This document shows positions 42,292-51,884 of a stretch of DNA of 56,443 nt, in pieces. Where the stretch lies: assembly GCA_002450015.1 (NCBI GenBank), contig DJYG01000057.1:1-56443 (forward strand), in the 5' to 3' direction. The first letter of the stretch is position 1. Each line of letters starts with the position of its first letter. Source of the stretch: Cyanobacteria bacterium UBA6984. GTDB lineage: Bacteria; Cyanobacteriota; Vampirovibrionia; Gastranaerophilales; Gastranaerophilaceae. A program made the position numbers and the translations under genes. The notes beneath the pieces were generated by a model, which was not told where the DNA came from, did not search any database, and worked only from the letters and a program-made list of their open reading frames with translations.

Positions 42292-43653
42292 ATGAAAAAG
42301 TTATTAATTTTAGTATTAACATTTGTATTGACGGCACAAATATCATTTTCAAAAGAAAAAGAAGATGTTTTAAAAGAAGCTTTGAAATATACTAAATTAC
42401 AAAAAGGTACAATATCTTTCTCAATAAAAGATGTTGAAACAGGTCATATTGTTGGTGAATTAAATTCTGATGTTCAGATATCACCTGCTTCAACTCAAAA
42501 AATACTGACCTTTTTAGCATCAGAAAAAACTTTAGGGGAAGATTATAAATTTTCTACAAAGCTTTATAAAACAAAAAACGGAGATTATTACATTAAACTT
42601 GGTGCTGATCCTTATTTAACATCAGAAGATTTAAATATTCTTATATCTCATGTTAATATTCCTAAAAATGATTATCTGAAAAATTTTTATATAGATGATA
42701 CTATTTTAGATAATAATAATTGGGGCGAAGGCTGGCAATGGGATGATGCATTGAATGTTTTAATGCCAAAATTTGGAGCATATAATATTGATAAAAATTT
42801 ATATACAATTGTCGTAAAGCCCACAAAAATCAGCGCTCCTGCAAATATTTTTACCGAAATATTTTATCCTGTGATTTTTATAAACAAAACAATAACATCT
42901 TTAAATGTTAATAATATAAAAATTTCTCAAGAGGATAATGATATTTCGCCGGATGCTTTGACAGTAAGTGGAGAAGTAGATAAAACAACAAAAGTAAAAG
43001 TGCCTATCAACTATTTAAGGAGATACTTTATACTAAGACTTGATGATGCATTTGCTGCAAATAAAATTTCACATTCCGGTAAGTATGAAAGGGCAAAAGT
43101 TCCGGCAAATGCTCAACTGATAGCCTCAATAGACCATTCAATTAAAGATGCTGAAATTGATGTATTAAAAAACAGTAATAATTTGGTTGCAGAAACTGTT
43201 TATAAACTTGCAGGCGGTAAATATGCAAAAAATACCGGTACAGCAGAAAATGCAATTGCAATGTTTAATAACTACTGTATTACAAACAGAATTGATTGTT
43301 CGAATGTAAGACTTACAGACGGAAGTGGAGTTTCTAAAAACAATCTTGTCAGCGCAGATTTTATGACTCAATATTTATTGCAAACTGCAAAAATATATGA
43401 TTATAACAAATTGTCAAAGTTATTGCCTACCAGTGGAGAAGGTACTTTAAGCAGCCGCATGCCATTACTAAAAGATAAAATTCATGCAAAAACAGGAACT
43501 TTATCAAATATTAGTGGCATAACCGGTTATATAGATGCACAAAGCGGTAAAACCTACGCTTTTGCAATTTACATTACAGACGGTAAATCAAGTGAAAGTT
43601 CTAAAAAATTATTTGAAGAAATATTGTTAAGAAACATGTATGAAAAACTTTAG
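42292..43653 (+). CDS. dacB: D-alanyl-D-alanine carboxypeptidase/endopeptidase (PBP4 type)
   Basis: Peptidase family S13 enzyme trimming or cleaving peptidoglycan cross-links in the periplasm. 453 aa with a signal peptide (MKKLLILVLTFVLTAQISFS). Catalytic SxxK is SPASTQK (Ser67, Lys70), the second motif is DGSGVSKNNLVS, and the third is HAKTGTLSNISG. Length suits DacB. GAGG precedes the ATG. The last 4 nt overlap pheA on the other strand. Confidence 0.93.
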   Translation: MKKLLILVLTFVLTAQISFSKEKEDVLKEALKYTKLQKGTISFSIKDVETGHIVGELNSDVQISPASTQKILTFLASEKTLGEDYKFSTKLYKTKNGDYYIKLGADPYLTSEDLNILISHVNIPKNDYLKNFYIDDTILDNNNWGEGWQWDDALNVLMPKFGAYNIDKNLYTIVVKPTKISAPANIFTEIFYPVIFINKTITSLNVNNIKISQEDNDISPDALTVSGEVDKTTKVKVPINYLRRYFILRLDDAFAANKISHSGKYERAKVPANAQLIASIDHSIKDAEIDVLKNSNNLVAETVYKLAGGKYAKNTGTAENAIAMFNNYCITNRIDCSNVRLTDGSGVSKNNLVSADFMTQYLLQTAKIYDYNKLSKLLPTSGEGTLSSRMPLLKDKIHAKTGTLSNISGITGYIDAQSGKTYAFAIYITDGKSSESSKKLFEEILLRNMYEKL

Positions 43654-44513
43654 ACTTTAGCTTTATGTTTTGCATAAGATCCAACGAACCTGAAGAAACT
43701 TGATTTTTCTTTGATTTCGTCAACAGCCTGTTTTATAATATTTTCTTTTATGTGTCCGTCAAAATCAACATGAAAAGTATATTCTCCAAATTTTGTTTTT
43801 GAAGGTCTGGAATCAATATATGATAAGTTGATATTATATTTAGAAAAAATTTCAAGAATTTCCAGTAATGCACCTGATTTATTTTCAGTAGAAAATGCTA
43901 TACTAGTTTTGTCATTACCTGTAACTGGAGTATCAAAATCACCAATAAGCGCAAATCTTGTTTGATTTGTCGGATCATCGTTAATATTTTCGCAAATAAT
44001 GTTTAAATTGTATAATTGAGCGGTCTTTTTGCTGCCAATAGCCGAATATGTAAGGTTGTATCCGTCTAAAGAACGTGCAGCATCGGCAGTGCTGCTTGCT
44101 TTTACAATATCTAAGTTCCTTGGCAAATTCGTAGAAATAAATTTATGACATTGTGCAAGAGCTTGAGGATGCGAGATTACACCTGTTATACTGTAAAGTT
44201 CTGTAATTTTTGATAAAAGACAATGATGTATCGGAATTACAATTTCTGAAAGTATTCGTATATTTGGATTTTTAGTTTTAATTAGTGTATCACTCGATTC
44301 TCTGACCGTTCCTTCAATAGAATTTTCTAAAGGAATAACACCCACAGTATTTGGGTTATCATCAACAAAGTCAATAACTCTGCTAATCATATTCAATGGC
44401 TCTTCAGCAGGGTAAAAATCATACATATCTAAGAATTCATCTTTTGCCATTTCACAATATGAACCTCCCGGTCCTAAATAAGCAATTCTCATAACTCCTG
44501 ATAAAAAATTCAT
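43650..44513 (-). CDS. pheA: Prephenate dehydratase
   Basis: Converts prephenate to phenylpyruvate for phenylalanine synthesis. 287 aa monofunctional enzyme: catalytic PDT domain (AYLGPGGSYCEMA, PLENSIEGTVRESSD, ASSTADAARSL, NQTRFALIG with the catalytic TRF) and a C-terminal ACT domain (SGALLEILEIFSKYNINLSY, then IDSRP) for feedback by phenylalanine. The start at 44513 has AGGAG 8 nt upstream. An internal Met at 44492, where the homology begins, has AGGAG only 2 nt away and is less likely. Confidence 0.94.
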   Translation of the reverse strand: MNFLSGVMRIAYLGPGGSYCEMAKDEFLDMYDFYPAEEPLNMISRVIDFVDDNPNTVGVIPLENSIEGTVRESSDTLIKTKNPNIRILSEIVIPIHHCLLSKITELYSITGVISHPQALAQCHKFISTNLPRNLDIVKASSTADAARSLDGYNLTYSAIGSKKTAQLYNLNIICENINDDPTNQTRFALIGDFDTPVTGNDKTSIAFSTENKSGALLEILEIFSKYNINLSYIDSRPSKTKFGEYTFHVDFDGHIKENIIKQAVDEIKEKSSFFRFVGSYAKHKAKV

Positions 44514-44561
44514 TGATAATTCTCCTTGTTTTATTTATAATTTTACTTGAAGGAATAAAAA

Positions 44562-45947
44562 ATGGCAAATATAAAATTTGGGACAGATGGCTGGAGAGCA
44601 ATAACAGGAGTAGATTTTACATCCGAGAATGTTTCTTTGGTTGCAAATGCAATAGCTAAATATGTAAAAGATACTTTTGGTTTGAATAAAACCATTATTG
44701 TCGGATATGATCCCAGAAATCAGGCTGATGTTTTATCAAAATTATGCGCTGATATTCTGGTACAAAAAGGTTTTAGAGTTTTATACAGTAAAAAAGTTGT
44801 TCCAACTCCTATTCTTGCTTACAATGCGAAGCATTTGAATGCTTGCGCAATAATGTTTACAGCAAGCCATAATCCACCTGAATATTTAGGCTTAAAATTT
44901 ATTCCTGATTATGCAGGACCGGCTACAAATGATATTACAGATTGTATTGTTGGTAATCTTGGCAATACAATTGAAAATAGTTTAGAGGGTTCATTTGAAT
45001 ATTATGATTTTTCAAAAGATTATTTTGAACACATAAAAAAAATAATAAATTTTGATATTATAAAAAAATCAAATATAAATATTCTCTTTGATGGATTGTA
45101 TTCTGCAACAATAGGTTATTTTGATAAAATTTTAAAAGACAACGGAATTAAGTTTAAAAGTCTTCACATGAAGCACGACATTAATTTTGGCGGAGGTATG
45201 CCTGAACCAAAACCAAAATATTTGCAAGAATTGATTTCTTTAGTCAAAAAAGATATTAATACGGTTGGATTTGCAAATGATGGAGATGGTGATAGATTTG
45301 GTGTTATAGATGAAAAAGGTAATTATGTAACTCCAAATGAAATTATTGCAATTTTATTGATGCACTTGACTAAAAATAAGGGTTATAAAGGTTCAATAGT
45401 GAAAACCGTAGGGGCAAGTACATTACTTGATATAGTTGCAGATAAATTAAATGTTGACTTGATAGAAACTGCTGTTGGATTTAAGCATGTTGGTGAAGCT
45501 ATGCGTAAATATAATCCTATAATAGGCGGTGAAGATTCGGGAGGTTTGTCAATTCAGGGACATATTCCTGAAAAAGATGGTATTTTGGCAAATTTGCTAA
45601 TTTTAGAAGCAATGTCTTATGAACATAAAAGACTTTATGAATTAGTTGATGATTTATACAAGTTTGCCGGTTCAAGATTTTATAATGATAGAATTGATGA
45701 AAAATTGAAAAGTCAGGAACAAGTTGCAATAGCACTGGAAAAGGCTGAAAATATTAAAGAGCTGGGCTCTTATAAAGTTGTAAAAGTTAATAAAACCGAT
45801 GGAGTAAAATTATATTTTGATGACAACAGTTGGATATTGGTTCGTCCAAGCGGCACTGAACCTTTATTGAGAATATATATAGAATGTGATAGCTTAGAAA
45901 AAATAGAAGAATTTAAGGAGAATATAAAAAATGCAAGTATCGCTTAA
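44562..45947 (+). CDS. Phosphohexomutase (phosphoglucomutase/phosphomannomutase)
   Basis: 461 aa alpha-D-phosphohexomutase. N-terminal KFGTDGWRAI, active-site loop FTASHNPPEYLG with the phosphoserine, metal loop NDGDGDRFG, sugar loop GGEDSGGLS and phosphate-binding RPSGTEPLLRIY are all present. Whether it acts on glucose-, mannose- or glucosamine-phosphate cannot be read with certainty. AAGGAA precedes the start. Its end overlaps pheT by 17 nt, so the two are coupled. Confidence 0.92.
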   Translation: MANIKFGTDGWRAITGVDFTSENVSLVANAIAKYVKDTFGLNKTIIVGYDPRNQADVLSKLCADILVQKGFRVLYSKKVVPTPILAYNAKHLNACAIMFTASHNPPEYLGLKFIPDYAGPATNDITDCIVGNLGNTIENSLEGSFEYYDFSKDYFEHIKKIINFDIIKKSNINILFDGLYSATIGYFDKILKDNGIKFKSLHMKHDINFGGGMPEPKPKYLQELISLVKKDINTVGFANDGDGDRFGVIDEKGNYVTPNEIIAILLMHLTKNKGYKGSIVKTVGASTLLDIVADKLNVDLIETAVGFKHVGEAMRKYNPIIGGEDSGGLSIQGHIPEKDGILANLLILEAMSYEHKRLYELVDDLYKFAGSRFYNDRIDEKLKSQEQVAIALEKAENIKELGSYKVVKVNKTDGVKLYFDDNSWILVRPSGTEPLLRIYIECDSLEKIEEFKENIKNASIA

Positions 45948-48393
45948 TTGGTTAAAAGAATTTGTTGATTTAGAAGGTATTGATGAAAAAGAAATTGCCC
46001 ATGAACTTACAATGAGCGGTTTAGAAGTCGAAGAAATAAGTTATTTAAAACCTCAATTTACAAATATAATTACAGCAAAAATTGAAAAGATTAATAATCA
46101 TCCAAACGCAGATAAATTGCATCTTGTAGATGTAAATACAGGTAGTGGAGTTAAAACAGTTGTTTGTGGTGCGCAAAATATTGCAGAAGGTCAAATCATT
46201 CCTTATGCTTCTGTCGGTTCAAAAGTGTTGGACAGAAAGACAGGTGAACAATTTACTTTAACACCTGCAACAATCAGGGGCGTAGAATCTCAAGGTATGT
46301 TATGTTCATCTGACGAATTAGGTCTTAGTGACAGAAATTACCAAGAAGAAGATGGTATATTAATCTTAAACAGATTTATAGATAACGTTGAATTGGGTAA
46401 AAACTTAGAAGATGTTTTAAATCTTGAAGAAGATATTATTTTAAATGTTGCTCCTACTGCAAACAGAGGTGATCAAATGTCTGTTATTGGAGTAGCACGT
46501 GAACTTTGTGCTATATTTGATAAACATTTAAAGTATTCACCGTTGCAACCTACTGTCGAGTACGGAAATGACGGATTTGAAGTTGAAATTAAAGATGAAG
46601 ATGTTTGCAAATATTATTCAGTAGGTCTTTTAAGCAATGTTAAAATAAAAAAATCTCCTGAATGGATGCAAAAAAGATTAGTTTCATCCGGTATAAGAGC
46701 TATTAATAATGTTGTAGATATTACAAATTATGTTTTATTAGAACTTGGCACACCGCTACATGCATTTGATAGAGATAAATTAGATAATTACCTGTGTGTA
46801 AGACGTGCAAATGAAGGCGAAACAATAGTTACATTGGATGGTATCGAGAGAAAATTAAACCACGACAGTGTATTAATTGCAGATAGAGTTAAACCGGTAT
46901 GTCTTGGAGGAGTTTTTGGCGGAGAAAATTCTGAAATAGATGATAATACAACATCAATTGCACTTGAAGCTGCGTATTTCACGCCTGCAACAAATAGAAA
47001 AAGTGCAAGAAGTGTTGGTTATCGTTCAGAAGCCGGTGCAAGATTTGAAAGAGGTATTGATATTGGCGCGGTTCAACAAGCAAGAATGCGAGCAATGCAG
47101 TTATTGGTTGAATATGCAGATGCTAAAGTTGATGGTGTTGTTCAAACAGGATGTGATAAAAATGAAATTGCGCCTATAACATTGAGATTTTCTCAAATAA
47201 AAAGAATTTTAGGAATAGAAATTCCAACTGAAAAAGCTCTTAATATTTTAGAAAAATTAGGGTTTAAAATATTAGGTAAGAATGAAATTGCAGCGAAAGT
47301 GGAAGTTCCTTCATACCGTGTTGATGATGTTTATAGAGAAATTGATTTGATTGAAGAAATTGCACGAATTAACGGTTATGATCAAGTTCCTCCAACTTTA
47401 CCTGAAAAAAATAACATTGCAGAGGTGTCATTAGAAGAAAAAACAATATCAAAAATTCATAATTTAATGCGCTCTTGCGGGCTAAATGAAATTGTTACGA
47501 CTTCTTTAATTGGAAAATCTTTGTTAGATAAGTATATGATGACTTATGATGAAGAAAAATCCGTAAAAGTTGCTAACGTTGCTAGTGAAGATTATTCTAT
47601 GTTAAGACAAACACTAACTGCAAATGTTCTTGATTGTTTTAAAAACAACTACGATAACGGACAAAAAAATTACTGGGTTTATGAAATCGGAAGAAGTTAT
47701 TTTAAAGACCACGAAACAACACAAAAAGACTCCGGTGTAACAGAAGTAAAAATGTTATCAGGTATAATTTCCGGCGATATTGAAAATTCAAAATGGCAGC
47801 ATGCCCAAAATACTGATTTTTACACAGTAAAGGGAATTTTTGAAAAATTATTGTTAAGCTTAGGACTTGAGTCGAGAATTTTAGTTAATGCTTGTGAAGA
47901 TGTAAACTACATGCACCCTTATAAAACTGCAAAGCTTGTTATGCTGGGTAAGCAAGCAAAAACAATAGGTTTCTTCGGACAAATTCATCCGCTGCTAAAG
48001 GACAAAATGAAATTAAACCAAGATGTATTCTTATTTGAAGTAAATTTGGATGATATATTATCTTGTGTGCATGAAAGTGTTCCACATTTTAAGCACTTAC
48101 CACAATATCCGGAAGTGCAACGTGATATGGCATTTGTAATTCCTGACAGTGTTACTTATGCAGAATTACAAAAAGTTATTAAAAAATCTGCACAGGGTAA
48201 TTTATTCAAAGGTTCTGAAATATTTGATGTATATCAAGGCGAACACATTAAAGAAGGTTTCAAGAGTGTGGCATTTAGAATAAAATTACAAGATGAAAAT
48301 GCTACACTAACTGAAGAAGTTATTGAAAAGCAAATGGCAGCCGTAAAAACAGGTTTGCAAAAGGCATACAGTGAAATTTCATTTAGGGAGTAA
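45931..48393 (+). CDS. pheT: Phenylalanyl-tRNA synthetase beta subunit
   Basis: 820 aa, normal length. N-terminal MQVSLNWLKEFVDL, tRNA-binding OB fold (KIEKINNHPNADKLHLVDVN), B3/4 editing domain, B5 (NPTxNR-like VAPTANRGDQMSVIGVAREL), catalytic-like core and a C-terminal anticodon-binding FDX domain (PQYPEVQRDMAFVI). pheS is not adjacent. AAGGAG lies about 12 nt before the ATG, inside the mutase gene. Confidence 0.96.
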   Translation: MQVSLNWLKEFVDLEGIDEKEIAHELTMSGLEVEEISYLKPQFTNIITAKIEKINNHPNADKLHLVDVNTGSGVKTVVCGAQNIAEGQIIPYASVGSKVLDRKTGEQFTLTPATIRGVESQGMLCSSDELGLSDRNYQEEDGILILNRFIDNVELGKNLEDVLNLEEDIILNVAPTANRGDQMSVIGVARELCAIFDKHLKYSPLQPTVEYGNDGFEVEIKDEDVCKYYSVGLLSNVKIKKSPEWMQKRLVSSGIRAINNVVDITNYVLLELGTPLHAFDRDKLDNYLCVRRANEGETIVTLDGIERKLNHDSVLIADRVKPVCLGGVFGGENSEIDDNTTSIALEAAYFTPATNRKSARSVGYRSEAGARFERGIDIGAVQQARMRAMQLLVEYADAKVDGVVQTGCDKNEIAPITLRFSQIKRILGIEIPTEKALNILEKLGFKILGKNEIAAKVEVPSYRVDDVYREIDLIEEIARINGYDQVPPTLPEKNNIAEVSLEEKTISKIHNLMRSCGLNEIVTTSLIGKSLLDKYMMTYDEEKSVKVANVASEDYSMLRQTLTANVLDCFKNNYDNGQKNYWVYEIGRSYFKDHETTQKDSGVTEVKMLSGIISGDIENSKWQHAQNTDFYTVKGIFEKLLLSLGLESRILVNACEDVNYMHPYKTAKLVMLGKQAKTIGFFGQIHPLLKDKMKLNQDVFLFEVNLDDILSCVHESVPHFKHLPQYPEVQRDMAFVIPDSVTYAELQKVIKKSAQGNLFKGSEIFDVYQGEHIKEGFKSVAFRIKLQDENATLTEEVIEKQMAAVKTGLQKAYSEISFRE

Positions 48394-48397
48394 AACA

Positions 48398-49036
48398 TTG
48401 TTAGTACGTATAATAATAGCATTATTACTGTTTATAGTATCTATTTTGCCGGTAAAAGCTGATACTTTACCTAATTCAACAAAAGATATAAAATCTGAAG
48501 TTATTGGTTTGTATCAAATACCTTTGAAATTAAATGTATATAGCAGACCTGATAAAAATTCAGATGTGATTTTTCAAGTTAATTGGGACTATAAATCTTT
48601 TAACAGTTCATACGGAAAAGAAGAAGATTTTTTTACAATTTTAATTCAATCAAAGGAATTGGCATACGTCCAAGTGACCGACTATACAGATGATTGGACA
48701 GAAATTGTTTATGACAAAAAAAATTATAAAAAAGGATGGATACAATCCGAAGAATTTCGATTTATGTCTTGGCGTAGTTTTTACAATATGTATGGCAGAA
48801 AATATGGATTATATTACTTGAAAAATGCTCCGGAAGATGTTAAAAATTTGCATGGTTCAACCGATGATATTTCAGCAGTAATACAAAAAATAAATAAACC
48901 TATAAAAATAAAACTGACAGTTGTAAAAGGTAATTGGGCTTTAATTACCGCAATAGAGGATAATGTTGGTAAAACAGGTTATATTCGTTGGCGTAGTGAT
49001 GATGGTGAAATATATCTTTTCCCTAAAATTAAGTAA
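48398..49036 (+). CDS. Exported SH3-like domain protein
   Basis: 212 aa starting at TTG 48398, which has GGGAG 8 nt upstream and gives a clean signal peptide (VRIIIALLLFIVSILPVKA). An upstream in-frame GTG inside pheT lacks a ribosome site. The mature part has two small beta units with aromatic and 'W' anchors (LKLNVYSRPDKNSDVIFQV, KKGWIQSEEFRF; ITAIEDNVGKTGYIRWR), consistent with bacterial SH3 domains that bind peptidoglycan. Likely an envelope protein, cotranscribed with pheT. Confidence 0.75.
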   Translation: MLVRIIIALLLFIVSILPVKADTLPNSTKDIKSEVIGLYQIPLKLNVYSRPDKNSDVIFQVNWDYKSFNSSYGKEEDFFTILIQSKELAYVQVTDYTDDWTEIVYDKKNYKKGWIQSEEFRFMSWRSFYNMYGRKYGLYYLKNAPEDVKNLHGSTDDISAVIQKINKPIKIKLTVVKGNWALITAIEDNVGKTGYIRWRSDDGEIYLFPKIK

Positions 49037-49042
49037 AAAAAA

Positions 49043-49753
49043 TTAGTAACCAACGCTCAAACCTGCACAAAGATTGATTGATTGACCAGTAATTCCTTTT
49101 GCTTGTTCAGAAATCAAATATTTTATAAGGTTAGCAATTTCACAAGGCTCAACAAAGCGTTTTTGTGGAATACATTCAATAATTTCTTCTTTTGAAAAGT
49201 CGGAGTCTTCTATTGAACTTTTTCCTAAATCTGTTTCCACCCAACCAGGATTTATTGTGTTAACAGTAATGTTATCTTGCGCTAATTCTAGTGCAAGTGC
49301 TTTGGTAAATCCTATTAAAGAAGCTTTTGTTGCAGAATAAGCGCTTGCATAAGCTTCTCCCATAACACCGCTGATAGAACCAATGTTTATTATTCTGCCC
49401 CATTTTTTAGACTTCATATAAGGAGTGACTAAAGAAGACAAAAATATAGGAGCAACGGAATTTATTTTGAAAATGTTTGAAATTTGAGAATAAGACGAAG
49501 TTTCAACAGAACTGTATATGTATTCTCCGGCATTGTTAATCAAAATATCTATCTCATTTTGATTAATGAACTCTGATATTTGTGATAATTCTTGTTCTGA
49601 TTGCAAATTACAAACATAATATCCCGCAAGGTTAGCCTGCTTTAATAATGCTTCGTTTCTTGCAACACCATAAATATTAAAATCTTGTTTAAGAATGTTT
49701 GCAATTTCTTTGCCTATTCCTCGTGTTGCGCCTGTTAATAAAACATTTTTCAT
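49043..49753 (-). CDS. Short-chain dehydrogenase/reductase
   Basis: 236 aa classical SDR. NAD(P)-binding GATRGIGKEIA, LINNAGEYIY, catalytic Ser in NIGSISGV and the YSATK pair, then NPGWVETDLG. It resembles FabG-type 3-oxoacyl reductases in length and motifs, but the short helix around VARNEALLKQ and lack of fab neighbours leave the substrate open. It is last in the NrtR-secG operon and begins 3 nt after the previous stop. Confidence 0.88.
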   Translation of the reverse strand: MKNVLLTGATRGIGKEIANILKQDFNIYGVARNEALLKQANLAGYYVCNLQSEQELSQISEFINQNEIDILINNAGEYIYSSVETSSYSQISNIFKINSVAPIFLSSLVTPYMKSKKWGRIINIGSISGVMGEAYASAYSATKASLIGFTKALALELAQDNITVNTINPGWVETDLGKSSIEDSDFSKEEIIECIPQKRFVEPCEIANLIKYLISEQAKGITGQSINLCAGLSVGY

Positions 49754-49756
49754 AAA

Positions 49757-50068
49757 TTAAAGTTCCTTTTTAACATAAGACATGACAACCTCTGATAACA
49801 AACGTTTTATAACGTACTGTTGTTTATGTTCAGGTAAACTTTTTAAAAATTCCATAGCGGAAGACAAATCATAAATATCATCATACCAACGGTTATAAGA
49901 ATAATTTTTACTTGCTATATCAGATATTTCTAAATCTAAATTAATTCCACATTCGGTAATCAAAATATTTAGTAATGATTTAGCTGCAACAGATTTTTCT
50001 TCGTCGTTCAAGCTTTCAACAAAATTAAGCATTTCACTTAATTCATGATTTTGTTCATACCATCTCAT
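49757..50068 (-). CDS. Small protein with an internal duplication
   Basis: 103 aa. Residues 2-37 and 60-95 are two copies of the same unit: both start RWY, then LSEMLNFVESLNDEEKSVA versus LSSAMEFLKSLPEHKQQYV, then a helix (AAKSLLNILI / IKRLLSEVVM). Probably two helical hairpins packed as a pseudo-dimer. No cysteine pair, signal or TM. It lies between secG and the SDR gene. No known family recognised. Confidence 0.7.
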   Translation of the reverse strand: MRWYEQNHELSEMLNFVESLNDEEKSVAAKSLLNILITECGINLDLEISDIASKNYSYNRWYDDIYDLSSAMEFLKSLPEHKQQYVIKRLLSEVVMSYVKKEL

Positions 50069-50074
50069 TTTAGA

Positions 50075-50302
50075 TTATTTGATTATTCCAAAACCTAACA
50101 GTAATGTGCAAAATAAGAATATACCCGCAACGATGTAAGTTAACTTATTCAATCCTTTTTCAGCACTTTTTTGTGAAGAAAACATTTGAGATGCTCCTCC
50201 GATAGCAGCAATGCCATCTCCTTTTGGAGAATGTAAAAGCACTAAAACAATTAACAACAATGCTGAAATGATTTGTAAAATCCAAACTATAGCTAATAAC
50301 AT
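50075..50302 (-). CDS. secG: Protein translocase subunit SecG
   Basis: 75 aa with two TM helices (about 3-23 and 52-72) and the conserved cytosolic loop LLHSPKGDGIAAIGGASQMF that marks SecG of the SecYEG channel. Its start overlaps the regulator's stop by one base (TAATG). Confidence 0.93.
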   Translation of the reverse strand: MLLAIVWILQIISALLLIVLVLLHSPKGDGIAAIGGASQMFSSQKSAEKGLNKLTYIVAGIFLFCTLLLGFGIIK

Positions 50303-50982
50303 TATATTTCCTCTTTATTTGCGATAAAGAATGACTTCATATCGCCGGTGTGTAATTGTTTATACTGGTATAATCTTGCAGGTCTTTTTGATGATGCTTT
50401 TGTAAATTCATCAAGTTCTATAAGACCTTCCGTACCTAAAACTTTTTTTCTAAAGTTACGTTTATCAAGTTCTTTGCCCATAATAAGTTCATAAACTCTT
50501 TGCATTTCTGTTAGAGTAAATTTTTCTTTTAACAGTTGATATGCAACCGGACAAGAGCGTAAAGATAATCTTGTTCTTGCTCGAGTATAATCAATAATTT
50601 CTTTGTGGTCGAATGCTAACGGTGGCAATTCATCAACAGGATACCACGCTACATCATCAGATGCCATTACTTTAACATCTTCATATCTTACAAGAGCAAA
50701 ATATACACAAGTAATAACACGTGCATCAGGGTGTCTTAACGGATCTCCAAAGGTATAAAGCTGTTCTAAATATACGTTATCAACATCTGTTTTTTCTTTT
50801 AAAACACGAACAGCAGCTTGTTCAAGGTTTTCAGACATTCTGACATAACCGCCGGGGATAGCCCATTTTCCAATAAACGGTTCTTTCTCACGTTTGATTA
50901 ACAATACCTGTAAAGCATTACTTTTTATCGTCAATATTACAGTATCGACAGTAATCTCATGTGTCTTTGTTTCATTATACAT
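50302..50982 (-). CDS. NrtR-like Nudix/winged-helix regulator
   Basis: 226 aa. N-terminal Nudix domain followed by a winged-helix domain (FTLTEMQRVYELIMGKELDK, then NFRKKVL), the NrtR architecture that senses ADP-ribose and represses NAD genes. The Nudix box is degenerate: the lead GYVRMSENLEQAAVR keeps GX5E, but RE reads RV, EE reads EK and the final Gly reads Asp. Hydrolysis is thus unlikely and a sensor role likely. AGGAAC precedes the ATG. No NAD genes are next to it; it heads the operon with secG. Confidence 0.87.
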   Translation of the reverse strand: MYNETKTHEITVDTVILTIKSNALQVLLIKREKEPFIGKWAIPGGYVRMSENLEQAAVRVLKEKTDVDNVYLEQLYTFGDPLRHPDARVITCVYFALVRYEDVKVMASDDVAWYPVDELPPLAFDHKEIIDYTRARTRLSLRSCPVAYQLLKEKFTLTEMQRVYELIMGKELDKRNFRKKVLGTEGLIELDEFTKASSKRPARLYQYKQLHTGDMKSFFIANKEEI

Positions 50983-51055
50983 TACTCAAAGTTCCTCTTG
51001 TGTTATGCAACAATATTAACTTAAACAAAAATAAAAGTAAATAGCAATAAGCTAA

Positions 51056-51706
51056 TTAAATTAAAGAATCTTTTACAGTTTTTGTTGCGGAAACATCTAT
51101 ATCAATCAATTGTAGAGAGTGCTTAGATAAGCCTGCATTTTTACCGTTAATGATAGGTTCTGTTGATATAGCAGGTTTTGTTTGCATAACAGGTTTTGGT
51201 CTGGTATGAACCTTAGGTGCTTTTTTTGCAGCTCTAACCATAGCAGGGTCAGGATTTTTTGAATAATATTTATAGTCTGACATTATTGTATTCACAAAAT
51301 GTCTGCTTATTCCGGGAATAGGTTTTCCTCTTTTTACAGCCAAAGGGCCTGCATTGTATGCGGCTAGTGCGTGTTCTGTTGAACCGAACATTTTGTACAT
51401 CATTTTGTAATACATCAAACCGCCACGGATATTATCACTTAAATAATACGGATTGACTCCTAAAGTTCTTGCAGTTGAAGGCATAAGCTGAAATACACCG
51501 ACAGCACCATAAGGACTTCTTGTGTTGTGTCTGAATTTTGATTCTGTTTTGGCTATACTTAAACCTAATGCGGGGTCAATACCAAGTTCAATAGAATGTT
51601 TTACGATAATAGCTTTTACTTCGTTTTCAGAAACTTCTGCTGATGCGATACCTTGTCCCAGCATTAGCACTATCATCATCGTGAGTATTGCTGTTTTCTT
51701 AAACAT
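51056..51706 (-). CDS. Lytic transglycosylase (SLT domain)
   Basis: 216 aa with a signal peptide (MFKKTAILTMMIVLMLGQGI, cut after ASA). The SLT domain (about 30-135) has the catalytic Glu in SIAKTESKF, GVFQLMPSTARTLG and AAYNAGPLAV, the family-1 lysozyme-like motifs. It cleaves peptidoglycan to 1,6-anhydro-MurNAc ends, the substrate of the AnmK encoded in this window. The C-terminal 80 residues are basic and Pro/Lys-rich. AGGA precedes the start. Confidence 0.92.
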   Translation of the reverse strand: MFKKTAILTMMIVLMLGQGIASAEVSENEVKAIIVKHSIELGIDPALGLSIAKTESKFRHNTRSPYGAVGVFQLMPSTARTLGVNPYYLSDNIRGGLMYYKMMYKMFGSTEHALAAYNAGPLAVKRGKPIPGISRHFVNTIMSDYKYYSKNPDPAMVRAAKKAPKVHTRPKPVMQTKPAISTEPIINGKNAGLSKHSLQLIDIDVSATKTVKDSLI

Positions 51707-51811
51707 AAAATTTTCCTGTGTTTGTAATTTGCGATTATGGAGGCTATCTTTCAGTGTAATTATTTAAACCCATAACCTTTGTAAATATATTTTAATATAA
51801 AAAAGAAAATA

Positions 51812-51841
51812 TTGCAAGTCTATTACCCAAAGTGGTATAAT
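51812..51841 (+). promoter_or_regulatory. Promoter of the pilin-like gene at 51,885
   Basis: TTGCAA (51812-51817), 18-nt spacer, TATAAT (51836-51841), about 43 nt before the start codon. Confidence 0.7.
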
Positions 51842-51884
51842 ATAAGGTATTAAGAGCCAATTAATTGTATATAAAAGGAGTATT

